Origin: JANWZL01 sp041640815
Lineage (GTDB): Bacteria > Pseudomonadota > Gammaproteobacteria > Burkholderiales > Thiobacillaceae
DNA length: 30,826 bases
Direction: 5' to 3'
NCBI GenBank assembly: GCA_041640815.1
Contig: JBEPZO010000023.1
Coordinates: 1 to 30,826, forward strand
Part shown: in pieces, positions 8,305 to 15,667 of the stretch
Layout of the letters: every line of letters begins with the position of its first letter
How positions within the stretch are numbered: the first letter of the stretch is position 1
Program-made: the position numbers and the translations under genes
The notes under the pieces: model-generated
What the model saw: the letters and a program-made list of their open reading frames with translations, nothing else
Databases searched by the model: none
What the model was told of the DNA's origin: nothing

Positions 8305-9456
8305 ATGCGTAGCGTCCATATCGTCGGCGGCATCTGGTGCTTGGGGTTGCTCCTCGGACTGGCCGGCTGTGGTCAGAAAACGGACACGGCAGATGGCACA
8401 AAGGTCGTGCGCATCGGCTCGGTAGCGCCCTTGACCGGCCCGCAGGCCCACTTGGGTAAAGACAACGAAAACGGCGCCCGCCTGGCGGTGGAGGAGATCA
8501 ATGCCCAGGGGCTCACCCTGGGCGGCAAGCGCGTGCGCTTGGAGCTCATCGGCGAGGATGACCAGGCTGACCCCAAGACGGCGACCATCGTCGCGCAAAA
8601 GCTCATCGACAGCGGCGTGGTGGCAGTCATCGGCCACCTCAACTCCGGCACCAGCATCCCGGCCTCCAAGTATTACCACGACGCCGGCATCCCTCAGATC
8701 TCACCCTCCGCCACCGCCATCGCCTACACCGCCCAGGGTTACAACAACACCTTCCGGGTGATGGCCAACGATGAGCAGCAGGGGCGCGTGCTCGGCAGCT
8801 ATGCGGTCAACACGATGGGGGCGCGCCGGATTGCCATCATCGACGATCGCACCGCCTATGGCCAAGGGCTGGCCGACGAGTTCGAAAAAGCGGCGCGTGC
8901 TGCCGGCGGCGAGATCGTGGCGCGTGAATACACCCATGACCGGGCGACCGACTTCACCGCCATCCTGACCGCCATCAAAAGCAAAAATCCCGACCTGATC
9001 TTTTTCGGTGGCATGGACCCGCAAGCGGGGCCGATGGCGCAGCAGATGAAACGCCTGGGCCTCACGGCCCGCTTCCTGGGCGGCGACGGTATCCAAAATC
9101 TGAATTTCATCAAGCTCGCCGGTGATGCTGCCGAGGGCGTCACTGCCTCCTCGCCCGGGCTGCCGCTCGAGGCCATGCCCGGCGGCCCCGATTTCAAGCG
9201 CCGTTTCGAAGCCAAATACGGCCCCATCCAGGTCTATGCCCCTTACGCCTATGATGCCGTCATGGTCCTGGTGGACGCCATGCGCCGTGCGGATTCCTAC
9301 GAACCGGCAAAGGTCTTGGCAGAACTCCCCAAGACCGATTACAAGGGTGTCACCGGCCACATCCGCTTCGATCGCAAGGGTGACACCGAAGGCGGCGCCG
9401 TCACCCTCTACCAGGTCAAACACGGCGCCTGGGAGGTGCTCGAGACGGTCAAATAG
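8305..9456 (+). CDS. livK: ABC transporter substrate-binding lipoprotein, LivK type
   Basis: Periplasmic binding protein of the branched-chain amino-acid (HAAT) family. The ATG at 8305 follows GGAGGGG and gives 383 residues with a lipoprotein signal peptide: lipobox LAGC at 19-22 with the lipidated C22. The mature part begins with VRIGSVAPLTGPQAHLGKD and contains GVVAVIGHLNSGTS, GIPQISPSAT and the DDRTAYGQG segment typical of Leu/Ile/Val-binding proteins. As a lipoprotein it is probably tethered to the membrane rather than free. It is the first gene of livKHMGF. Substrate cannot be decided: related systems bind Leu/Ile/Val, other amino acids, amides or urea. Confidence 0.92.
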   Translation: MRSVHIVGGIWCLGLLLGLAGCGQKTDTADGTKVVRIGSVAPLTGPQAHLGKDNENGARLAVEEINAQGLTLGGKRVRLELIGEDDQADPKTATIVAQKLIDSGVVAVIGHLNSGTSIPASKYYHDAGIPQISPSATAIAYTAQGYNNTFRVMANDEQQGRVLGSYAVNTMGARRIAIIDDRTAYGQGLADEFEKAARAAGGEIVAREYTHDRATDFTAILTAIKSKNPDLIFFGGMDPQAGPMAQQMKRLGLTARFLGGDGIQNLNFIKLAGDAAEGVTASSPGLPLEAMPGGPDFKRRFEAKYGPIQVYAPYAYDAVMVLVDAMRRADSYEPAKVLAELPKTDYKGVTGHIRFDRKGDTEGGAVTLYQVKHGAWEVLETVK

Positions 9457-9522
9457 CCTGCTGGCCGGCTCTAGAAGCCGCTGGCGGCCGCCGCAACGCG
9501 GGCCGAAACGCAACGACAGCGC

Positions 9523-10452
9523 GTGGACATCTTTCTGCAACAGCTCATCAATGGCCTCGCCTTGGGCAGCATCTATGCCCTGGTCGCCCTCGGCTACACC
9601 ATGGTCTACGGCATCCTGGAGCTGATCAATTTCGCCCACGGCGAGATCACCATGATGGGGGCCATGATCGCGCTCACCGTGATCGGCGCGCTCCTGGGCA
9701 CGAGCCTTGACCTGCCGGGTCTGATGGTGGTGCTGGCCGGCGTCCTAGTGGCCATCCCGGCCTGCATGTTGCTGGGCTACACCATCGAGAAGGTGGCCTA
9801 CCGCCCCCTGCGTCGGGCGCCCCGTCTGGCGCCGCTGATCACCGCCATCGGCGTGTCCATCCTGCTGCAGAATGCCGCCATGCTGATCTGGGGCCGCCAG
9901 TACATCTCCTTTCCGCCGCTCATTCCCCAGCACAGTCACGAGATTCTGGGCGCCCACATCACCGAGCTGCAGATCTTCATCATCCTGCTTTCTCTGCTCA
10001 TCATGGGCGGGCTGTGGTTGCTGGTGCAGAAAACGGCCCTCGGTCGCGCCATGCGCGCCACGGCCCAAGCCAAGGACGTCGCCGCCCTGATGGGGGTGAA
10101 CGTGGACCGGGTGATCTCCGCCACCTTTTTGATCGGCTCGGCCCTGGCCGCCATCGCCGGCGTGATGGTGAGCGCTTACTATGGTCTAGCTCACTATTAC
10201 ATGGGCTTCATGCTGGGCCTGAAGGCCTTCTCGGCAGCGGTGCTCGGCGGCATCGGCAACATCGCCGGCGCCATGTTGGGGGGGCTCATGCTCGGCGTGA
10301 TCGAAGCGCTCGGTGCCGGCTACATCGGCGACTTGACCGGCGGCTTCCTCGGTAGCCACTACCAGGACGTGTTCGCCTTTTTCGTGTTGATCATGGTGCT
10401 GGTCTTCCGCCCCTCGGGGCTGCTTGGCGAACGGGTCGCAAGCCGTGCTTAG
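9523..10452 (+). CDS. livH: Branched-chain amino-acid ABC transporter permease LivH
   Basis: Integral inner-membrane permease of 309 residues. It opens with IFLQQLINGLALGSIYALVALGYTMVYGI and INFAHGEITMMGA, the hallmark N-terminus of LivH, and continues with about eight hydrophobic segments. The conserved GxMRATAQAKDVAALMGVN segment (about 175-190) is the cytoplasmic coupling region that contacts the ATPases. The start is GTG at 9523; no strong Shine-Dalgarno sequence is seen. It overlaps the likely livM start by 8 bases. Confidence 0.94.
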   Translation: MDIFLQQLINGLALGSIYALVALGYTMVYGILELINFAHGEITMMGAMIALTVIGALLGTSLDLPGLMVVLAGVLVAIPACMLLGYTIEKVAYRPLRRAPRLAPLITAIGVSILLQNAAMLIWGRQYISFPPLIPQHSHEILGAHITELQIFIILLSLLIMGGLWLLVQKTALGRAMRATAQAKDVAALMGVNVDRVISATFLIGSALAAIAGVMVSAYYGLAHYYMGFMLGLKAFSAAVLGGIGNIAGAMLGGLMLGVIEALGAGYIGDLTGGFLGSHYQDVFAFFVLIMVLVFRPSGLLGERVASRA

Positions 10453-11560
10453 GCTGGCGTTGCCGCGCTCGCGCCGTGCCGCCCGCAACGCGCTCATCCT
10501 GCTTGCGGTGCTGCTCGTGGCGCTACCGTTTCTCACCGAGCTAGCCCTCGGCCGCAGCTGGGTGCGTGTGCTGGACTTCGCCCTGCTCTACATCATCCTC
10601 GCCCTGGGCCTCAACATCGTGGTGGGCTATGCCGGTCTCCTCGATCTGGGTTACGTCGCCTTTTACGCCCTCGGGGCTTACCTCTATGCCTGGCTCGCGA
10701 GCCCGCATTTCGGCCTGCATCTGCCGTTCTGGGCCGTGCTGCCGTTGGGCGCGCTCCTTGCCGCCGTGTTCGGCGTGCTGCTCGGCGCGCCCACCTTACG
10801 CCTGCGGGGCGATTATCTGGCCATCGTCACCTTGGGCTTTGGCGAGATCATCCGCATCTTCATGAACAACCTCAATGCCCCGGTGAACATCACCAACGGG
10901 CCGCAAGGCATCAATCTGATCGACCCGGTGAGCCTGGCTGGCTTAAGCTTTAGCAAAACGCAGACGTTTTTCGGCCTGACCCTCTCCTCCGCCCATCTCT
11001 ACTATTACCTGTTTCTCGTTTTCACCCTGGCCACCGTCTTCATCGCCTATCGGCTCGAGGATTCGCGCATCGGCCGGGCGTGGATCGCCATCCGCGAAGA
11101 TGAGGTCGCCGCCGCCGCCATGGGCATCAACACCCGTAATGTGAAGCTGCTTGCCTTCGCCATGGGCGCGGTCTTCGGCGGGCTCGCCGGCGGGCTGTTC
11201 GCCGCCTTCCAGGGTTTCATCAGTCCGGAGAGTTTCAGCCTCTGGGAGTCCATCCTGATCCTTTGCATGATCGTGCTGGGGGGCATGGGTCACATTCCCG
11301 GCGTCATCCTCGGCGCCTTGCTGCTGACCGTGCTGCCCGAGGCCTTGCGCTACCTGGGCGACTGGCAACGCCTCGCCCTGGGCAAGGTGCTGCTGGAGCC
11401 AACCGATCTACGCATGCTCTTGTTTGGTGCGGCCTTGGTGCTGATGATGATCTACCGTCCAGAGGGGCTCGTGCCCTCACCCCAGCGCAAGCGTGAATTC
11501 CACGCCGAAGACAGCGTGGCCGAGCAAGAGCAGGCCAGCCTTTACGACGCAAGACGCTAG
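10445..11560 (+). CDS. livM: Branched-chain amino-acid ABC transporter permease LivM
   Basis: Second permease of the transporter, 371 residues from GTG 10445, which overlaps the livH stop; a TTG at 10424 would add 7 residues and cannot be excluded. Many hydrophobic segments; diagnostic stretches are LNIVVGYAGLLDLGYVAFYA near 46-66, LRLRGDYLAIVTLGFGEI near 115-132 and the coupling region GRAWIAIREDEVAAAAMGIN near 207-226. The C-terminus is charged and cytoplasmic. It pairs with LivH to form the channel. livG begins 3 bases after its stop. Confidence 0.93.
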   Translation: MLRLALPRSRRAARNALILLAVLLVALPFLTELALGRSWVRVLDFALLYIILALGLNIVVGYAGLLDLGYVAFYALGAYLYAWLASPHFGLHLPFWAVLPLGALLAAVFGVLLGAPTLRLRGDYLAIVTLGFGEIIRIFMNNLNAPVNITNGPQGINLIDPVSLAGLSFSKTQTFFGLTLSSAHLYYYLFLVFTLATVFIAYRLEDSRIGRAWIAIREDEVAAAAMGINTRNVKLLAFAMGAVFGGLAGGLFAAFQGFISPESFSLWESILILCMIVLGGMGHIPGVILGALLLTVLPEALRYLGDWQRLALGKVLLEPTDLRMLLFGAALVLMMIYRPEGLVPSPQRKREFHAEDSVAEQEQASLYDARR

Positions 11561-11563
11561 CCG

Positions 11564-12322
11564 ATGCTGCGTGTCGCTGGGGTAAGCAAGCGCTTTGGCG
11601 GTATCTGGGCCTTGCAGGCGGTAAGCCTAGAGGTGCGCGCGGGCGAGATCTATGGCCTCATCGGCCCCAACGGCGCGGGCAAGACCACCTTGTTCAACTG
11701 CATCACCGGGCTCTACAGCGTCAGCGCGGGCGAGATCTTTTTTGCCGGCGCGCGCGTGCACAACCAGAAACCGCATCGCATCGTGCAACACGGCCTGGCA
11801 CGCACCTTCCAGAACATCCGCCTGTTCGCCAACATGACCGCCTTGGACAACGTCCGCGTCGGCCGGCATGTGCGTACGCGCGCGGGCGTCCTCGGCGCGG
11901 TGCTGCGCGACCGGCGCACACGGGCAGAGGAGGCCGAGACCCGCCAGCGCGCGCATGCCTTGCTGGAGTATGTCGGCTTGGGCAATAAAGCGCGTACTTT
12001 GGCGGGGCATCTCTCCTATGGCGAACAGCGGCGGCTGGAGATCGCGCGTGCCCTTGCCACCGAGCCGCGGCTGCTTGCCTTGGACGAGCCGGTGGCCGGG
12101 ATGAACCCTACGGAGCGCGCGCAAATGCGCGAATTGTTCCTGCGCCTGCGCCAGGATGGGCTTACCCTGCTGTTGATCGAACACGATGTGAAGCTGGTGT
12201 TGGGGCTGTGCGATCGCGTCGCCGTGCTCGACTATGGCCGCAAGATCGCGGAAGGCAGCCCTGCCGAAGTCCGTCAGGACGCCGCGGTGATTGCCGCCTA
12301 TCTTGGCACGGAGGCCGCCTGA
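11564..12322 (+). CDS. livG: ABC transporter ATP-binding protein LivG
   Basis: Cytoplasmic ATPase of 252 residues. Walker A GPNGAGKTT is at 34-42, the Q-loop falls in TFQNIRLF near 81-88, the signature is SYGEQ at 151-155, Walker B LLALDEP at 170-176 and the switch histidine in LIEHD near 204-208. The long insert between the Q-loop and signature and the AGMNP motif after Walker B are typical of LivG. Its stop codon overlaps the ATG of livF (TGATG), indicating translational coupling. Confidence 0.95.
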   Translation: MLRVAGVSKRFGGIWALQAVSLEVRAGEIYGLIGPNGAGKTTLFNCITGLYSVSAGEIFFAGARVHNQKPHRIVQHGLARTFQNIRLFANMTALDNVRVGRHVRTRAGVLGAVLRDRRTRAEEAETRQRAHALLEYVGLGNKARTLAGHLSYGEQRRLEIARALATEPRLLALDEPVAGMNPTERAQMRELFLRLRQDGLTLLLIEHDVKLVLGLCDRVAVLDYGRKIAEGSPAEVRQDAAVIAAYLGTEAA

Positions 12323-13026
12323 TGGCCTTGCTCACGGTCAGGGGGCTCAAGGTCGCCTATGGCGGCATTCGCGCCGTGCGCGGCATCGATCTCGACGTCG
12401 ACCAAGGTGAGCTCGTCTGCTTGATTGGCGCCAACGGCGCCGGCAAGAGCAGTACCCTGAAGGGCATCACAGGGCTCACGCATGCCAGTGGCGAGGTGCG
12501 GCTGGCTGGACAGCGCCTCACTGGTCTGCCCACGCATGCCATCGCCCGCGCCGGGGTGGCCTTGGTGCCGGAAGGGCGTGGCATCTTCCCGCGCATGCGG
12601 GTGTGGGAGAACCTGATCATGGGTGCCTATGCCCGTAAGGACAAGGGGGTGGCGGCGGATCTCGAACAGATCTACGCGCTCTTCCCGCGGCTTGCCGAGC
12701 GCAGGCAGCAGATCGCCGGCACCCTGTCCGGTGGCGAACAGCAGATGCTGGCCATCGGCCGTGCCCTCATGAGCCGCCCGCGCGTGCTGCTCTTGGACGA
12801 ACCCAGCATGGGCTTGGCACCGCTCATGGTGCGCAAGATCTACGACACCATCCAGACCATCGCCCAGCAAGGCGTGACGATCTTGCTGGTTGAACAGAAC
12901 GCGCACCTCGCCCTGCAGGTAAGCCAGCGCGCCTATGTCATGGAGAGCGGCCGCATTACCTTGAGCGGGGCGAGCAGCGAGCTCAAGCGCGATCCAGCCA
13001 TCCAGGCTGCCTACCTCGGTCACTGA
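12322..13026 (+). CDS. livF: ABC transporter ATP-binding protein LivF
   Basis: Second ATPase of the transporter, 234 residues from the ATG at 12322 that overlaps the livG stop; a longer frame reading upstream is only the shadow of livG. Walker A GANGAGKSS at 36-44, the LivF-type VPEGRGIFPRMRVWENL near 82-98, signature LSGGEQ at 135-140, Walker B LLLDEPSMGLAP at 156-167 and VEQN near 190-193. It completes the five-gene operon. No T-rich terminator hairpin follows directly; a 5-bp stem CGTTG/CAACG occurs just after the stop. Confidence 0.95.
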   Translation: MALLTVRGLKVAYGGIRAVRGIDLDVDQGELVCLIGANGAGKSSTLKGITGLTHASGEVRLAGQRLTGLPTHAIARAGVALVPEGRGIFPRMRVWENLIMGAYARKDKGVAADLEQIYALFPRLAERRQQIAGTLSGGEQQMLAIGRALMSRPRVLLLDEPSMGLAPLMVRKIYDTIQTIAQQGVTILLVEQNAHLALQVSQRAYVMESGRITLSGASSELKRDPAIQAAYLGH

Positions 13027-13172
13027 CGTTGCGGATCTACAACGTCCGATGCCCTCGTGGGCCGGGGCGCGGGTTTAACTGCAAAACTTTCTAATATTCA
13101 AAGACTACAATCCCACTCGTATTACCGTTCTACTCTAACACCCCCTCTCCAACCAACCATCAGGAGTCTTCC

Positions 13173-13874
13173 ATGAAACTCACTCCTCTCGCGAGCGCCA
13201 TCGGCCTACTCGCCCTGTCCCAAGTCGCCCTGGCGCAAAGCGGCCCCGAACAGACCGCCGCTCAATTGCTGGATCCCGCCAAGGTGGTGCAGCCGATGCA
13301 AGATCCCAAGGCTGCCGTGCAGACCATGGCCAACCTCATGGATCCAGCCACGGTGCTGAACATGATGCAGCGCAGCATGGACCCAGCCACCTACACCCGC
13401 ATGCTGCAGTCGGCGATGTCGCCTGACATCATGCGTGCCTACGCCAGCTTCCTGGACCCGGCCATGTATACCCGCTGGATGGCGGCGGCCATGGACCCCA
13501 ACTTCTACACCGCCGCCATGGCGCCTTTCCTCAACCCCAACATGTACCTGAAGTGGCTGGCTGCCCCGGTGGATCCGCGTGCGCTGCAGCTGGCGATGGC
13601 CCCGCTTAACCCCAACCTCTATGTCAGCTGGGCCATGGCACCGCTGGCACCGGCCAACCTGAACCTGATGCTGGCCCCGCTCAACCCCAACCTGTATAGC
13701 CAGTGGATCGCCGCCGCGGCCAATCCTGCCACCTACGGCACTTGGGGCGCGTTCCTGAACCCCGCCACCTATGGCGCCATCCCCAACCCCTTCGCGGCAC
13801 TCATCCCGCAGGCGCCGGCGGCACCCGCGGCACCCGCAGCCCAGACAACGCCTGCCACGCCAGCAGCAAAATAA
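13173..13874 (+). CDS. Exported protein made of 12-13-residue DP/NP repeats
   Basis: Not a family I can name with certainty. The 233-residue product has a classical signal peptide (1-21, cleavage expected after ALA in VALAQS). Residues 34-208 are almost entirely a tandem repeat of 12-13 residues with consensus [L/M]-[D/N]-P-x-x-Y-x-x-W-x-x-A-x: the Pro-preceding D/N/S/A falls at 34, 44, 57, 70, 83, 95, 108, 121, 134, 146, 159, 171, 184 and 196. The tail (211-233) is a flexible Ala/Pro/Thr linker. Composition is rich in Met, Ala, Pro and aromatic residues, with no cysteine. It suggests short helices capped by D/N-P, stacked as a solenoid or lying on a membrane or polymer surface in the periplasm. 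CAGGAG precedes the ATG. It has its own terminator and is not part of the liv operon. Confidence 0.85.
   Translation: MKLTPLASAIGLLALSQVALAQSGPEQTAAQLLDPAKVVQPMQDPKAAVQTMANLMDPATVLNMMQRSMDPATYTRMLQSAMSPDIMRAYASFLDPAMYTRWMAAAMDPNFYTAAMAPFLNPNMYLKWLAAPVDPRALQLAMAPLNPNLYVSWAMAPLAPANLNLMLAPLNPNLYSQWIAAAANPATYGTWGAFLNPATYGAIPNPFAALIPQAPAAPAAPAAQTTPATPAAK
13272..13796 (+). repeat. Region coding for ~14 tandem 12-13-residue protein repeats
   Basis: Codons 34-208 of the exported protein. Successive repeat starts are spaced 10, 13, 13, 13, 12, 13, 13, 13, 12, 13, 12, 13 and 12 codons. The DNA is diverged between units, although short near-identical blocks such as CTCAACCCCAACCTGTA recur (near 13610 and 13680), so the array is old and selected at protein level rather than a recent DNA duplication. 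Confidence 0.85.
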
Positions 13875-13892
13875 AACTGTCAAGCTAAAGGC

Positions 13893-13918
13893 AAAGGGCG
13901 GCGCATGCCGCCCTTTTT
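13893..13918 (+). terminator. Strong rho-independent terminator
   Basis: A 10-bp stem AAAGGGCGGC/GCCGCCCTTT with a GCAT loop ends in five T, 19 bases after the stop of the repeat protein. It separates that gene from the convergent 5-FCL gene; the A-run on the left could give weak termination in the other direction. Confidence 0.9.
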
Positions 13919-14003
13919 CATGCGTTGGCTGGGTGATTCCCTCGCCGTGCAAGGCGGCGGCAGAGCCCGACCACGCGCCTTTGCGCCGAGCGCGCCACAG
14001 GAC

Positions 14004-14657
14004 TTAGCCATCGCTGCGCTCGCTGCGGTTGCGGTGGCGGAAGGTATAGCAGCGACGCTCGGTAAGCACGTAGTCCAAGGGGATGTCCCACGGATCATGC
14101 GGCAGCTGCTCGATGCGCTGCGCCTCGAACGCGACCCCTACCAGCAAGGGCTTGCGCCAATGTCGGCGCCGGTGCAGATAAGAAAGGCTGGTATCGTAAT
14201 AGCCTCCCCCCATGCCCAGGCGATAGCCTTGATGATCGAAGCCGAGCATGGGCACGAATACGGTATTGAGCTGCCAGATCCGCACGCGGCTGGGATGATG
14301 CGCGTATTCAAGGATGCCGTAGCGGTTGAGGCTCCAGTAGTGGCGCTCAGCGCCGAGACGGCTGAACCACAAGCGCCTGCCGCCGTGCCAGCCGCCCGCG
14401 CGGGGCGGCAACATCGGCAGATAACAGTCGGCGCCCATCCACAAGGCCCGGTTGAGCAGGGGCAGGATATCGACTTCGCCCTTGGCCGGGATGTAGAAAC
14501 CGAGACGGCGCGCACGGCGTATGAGCCGCATGTGCAGCGCCTGGCGCTCGATCTGCCGCCCCGCCGTCCGGCGCACGGCCTCGGGGACCGACGCCCGACG
14601 CTGACGTAGGCGTTTGCGCAATGAGGCCTTGTCGATCGCGCCAGGGGAAGTTTTCAT
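14004..14657 (-). CDS. fau: 5-formyltetrahydrofolate cyclo-ligase
   Basis: Converts 5-formyl-THF to 5,10-methenyl-THF with ATP, salvaging a folate by-product; cytoplasmic. The 217-residue reading from ATG 14657 begins MKTSPGAIDKASLRKRLRQRR and contains GEVDILPLL, VFVPMLGFDHQGYRLGMGGGYYD (the glycine-rich GxGGGYYD signature near 140-160) and a C-terminal IPLDYVLTE. An upstream in-frame start at 14768 would run through the 6S RNA gene, so it is rejected. GGGAGG precedes the ATG but inside the 3' arm of 6S RNA. This gene directly downstream of 6S RNA is a classic proteobacterial arrangement (ygfA in E. coli). Confidence 0.92.
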   Translation of the reverse strand: MKTSPGAIDKASLRKRLRQRRASVPEAVRRTAGRQIERQALHMRLIRRARRLGFYIPAKGEVDILPLLNRALWMGADCYLPMLPPRAGGWHGGRRLWFSRLGAERHYWSLNRYGILEYAHHPSRVRIWQLNTVFVPMLGFDHQGYRLGMGGGYYDTSLSYLHRRRHWRKPLLVGVAFEAQRIEQLPHDPWDIPLDYVLTERRCYTFRHRNRSERSDG

Positions 14658-14665
14658 GCTCAATG

Positions 14666-14846
14666 GACCTCCCGCTCGCGCCGTCCGGGCCGCAACTCTT
14701 GAACCCATAGGTTCAAGGTGGCCGCGACGCATCACCTTCAGGTGCACGGACAGCCGCCGCGCGCACACCGGTGAGCTGTAGCCGCAGCCAAAGGCTTAGC
14801 GTATCGGTTCACAGAATACGCAGCCCTCGCGAACGCAGCAGGAGGT
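14666..14846 (-). ncRNA. ssrS: 6S RNA (SsrS)
   Basis: About 180-nt RNA that mimics an open promoter and sequesters sigma70 RNA polymerase in stationary phase. Evidence is position plus structure: it fills the space between zapA and 5-FCL. On the minus strand the ends pair (CCTCC...GGGAGG and GCGTTCGCG against CGGCGCGAGC). The 5' strand of the central bulge reads TGAACCGATA, and the diagnostic 3' hairpin CTTGAACC/GGTTCAAG (14698-14717) is present. Ends are estimated. The 5' end overlaps the zapA stop codon by about one base, implying a promoter inside zapA or processing. Confidence 0.85.
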
Positions 14847-15157
14847 CAGAACAAATTATCCTGCTGAGCGAGCGCGGCATCAAGCATGGCGTTAAGGCGG
14901 GCAAGCTTGTCGCGGGTGGCCGTATCCTCTACGCTGAGCGGACGTGCGGTGAGGTAGTCGTAGGCGATGTTAAGCGCCGCCATGATGGCGATGCGCTCAA
15001 GCCCGATGACCTTGCCCGTCTCGCGGATCTCGCGCATCTTGCGATCGAGGTAACTCACGGCCTGAAGCAGGCCTTCCTTCTCCTCCTCCGGGCAGGAGAC
15101 GCGGAATTCCCGCCCCATGATCGCAACATCAAGACTGATCGATCGACTGGCTGCCAT
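14846..15157 (-). CDS. zapA: Cell division protein ZapA
   Basis: FtsZ-ring associated protein that cross-links FtsZ filaments. The 103-residue product has the ZapA core: SLDVAIMGREFRVSCPEEEKEGLLQAVSYLDRKMREIR, then the helix GLERIAIMAALNIAYDYL and a C-terminal coiled-coil segment. AAGAGGA lies rather far (about 14 bases) upstream of the ATG. It is separated from zapB by a 150-base structured spacer and is followed directly by 6S RNA. Confidence 0.93.
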   Translation of the reverse strand: MAASRSISLDVAIMGREFRVSCPEEEKEGLLQAVSYLDRKMREIRETGKVIGLERIAIMAALNIAYDYLTARPLSVEDTATRDKLARLNAMLDAALAQQDNLF

Positions 15158-15208
15158 GCCTAGAAATCTGTCCTCTTATCTCAGCGCGCCAGAGTGGAGC
15201 ATGCCTGA

Positions 15209-15280
15209 ACAGTTACCGTCTCTTTTGTCGGGTACATGTAGAGAGGGGCTAGCAGACCTAAAGCGAATGTAACTGTCTGC
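15209..15280 (-). promoter_or_regulatory. Two overlapping inverted repeats in the zapB-zapA spacer
   Basis: The spacer holds two perfect inverted repeats that share bases: GCAGAC at 15252-15257 with GTCTGC at 15275-15280, and ACAGTTAC at 15209-15216 with GTAACTGT at 15269-15276. Bases 15275-15276 take part in both, so on the minus-strand transcript the short hairpin and the longer-range pairing compete. This could be an attenuator or RNA-stability element ahead of zapA; no T-run follows either stem, so it is not a standard terminator. Confidence 0.4.
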
Positions 15281-15307
15281 CCCTCGGGCATGCGGATGCA
15301 ACAAAGC

Positions 15308-15499
15308 CTACTCAGGAAGCTGCTCATAGAGCTTTTCCAGCCGCTGTCTCGCCTCGAGGAGACGTTCGGTGAGGAGCTTGTTTTCATTCTCCAAGGCAAC
15401 CAGCTGCTGACGCAAGCGCAGGTTCTCGCGCCGCAAGGCCTGCCAGCGTTCAAGCAAAAGGCTGAGTTTGCCCTCGAGGTGGTCCAGTTCTTCGAGCAT
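15308..15499 (-). CDS. zapB: ZapB-like coiled-coil division protein
   Basis: A 63-residue protein that is a single heptad-rich coiled coil (LEELDHLEGKLSLLLERW, then LRRENLRLRQQL and LENENKLLTERLLEARQRL). In size, composition and position next to zapA it matches the ZapB/TIGR02449 group; ZapB stabilises the Z-ring through ZapA. No Shine-Dalgarno sequence precedes the ATG, and a promoter places the transcript start at or within a base or two of it (see promoter entry), so translation from a leaderless mRNA is likely. No other in-frame ATG exists in the gene. Confidence 0.8.
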   Translation of the reverse strand: MLEELDHLEGKLSLLLERWQALRRENLRLRQQLVALENENKLLTERLLEARQRLEKLYEQLPE

Positions 15500-15505
15500 C
15501 TAGAC

Positions 15506-15535
15506 ACTATAATTGGCAAAAATTTATCGCGTCAA
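15506..15535 (-). promoter_or_regulatory. sigma70 promoter of zapB, abutting the start codon
   Basis: On the minus strand TTGACG (15530-15535) and TATAGT (15506-15511) are 18 bases apart. The -10 box ends 6 bases before the zapB ATG, so a start about 7 bases downstream of -10 falls on the ATG itself. The mraZ promoter in this window has the identical boxes and spacing. Confidence 0.75.
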
Positions 15536-15667
15536 CCTAAGCCAGCTCGGCCCTTGCCGCCATGTTCCAGCCTTCTGCCTCCATAGTGTGGGACCCGAGC
15601 AGCGCTCGCAAGCGAGCGTGCCGTGGCGCCTGGTTGCGTTGGCCATGATCACGCAGGATGAGCCGGC

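Noticed and set aside
8701..9639. Long minus-strand frame opposite livK/livH
   Set aside because: Shadow of GC-rich coding sequence: repetitive Gly/Asp/His composition, no motif or ribosome site. The same applies to 23022-24350 opposite secA and 18061-18966 opposite the kinase fusion.
13272..13796. CRISPR-like or recent tandem DNA repeat
   Set aside because: Periodicity is in the protein; the DNA units are diverged, with no constant repeat and spacer pattern.
14658..14768. Longer start for 5-formyl-THF cyclo-ligase
   Set aside because: The extra residues are translated 6S RNA sequence.
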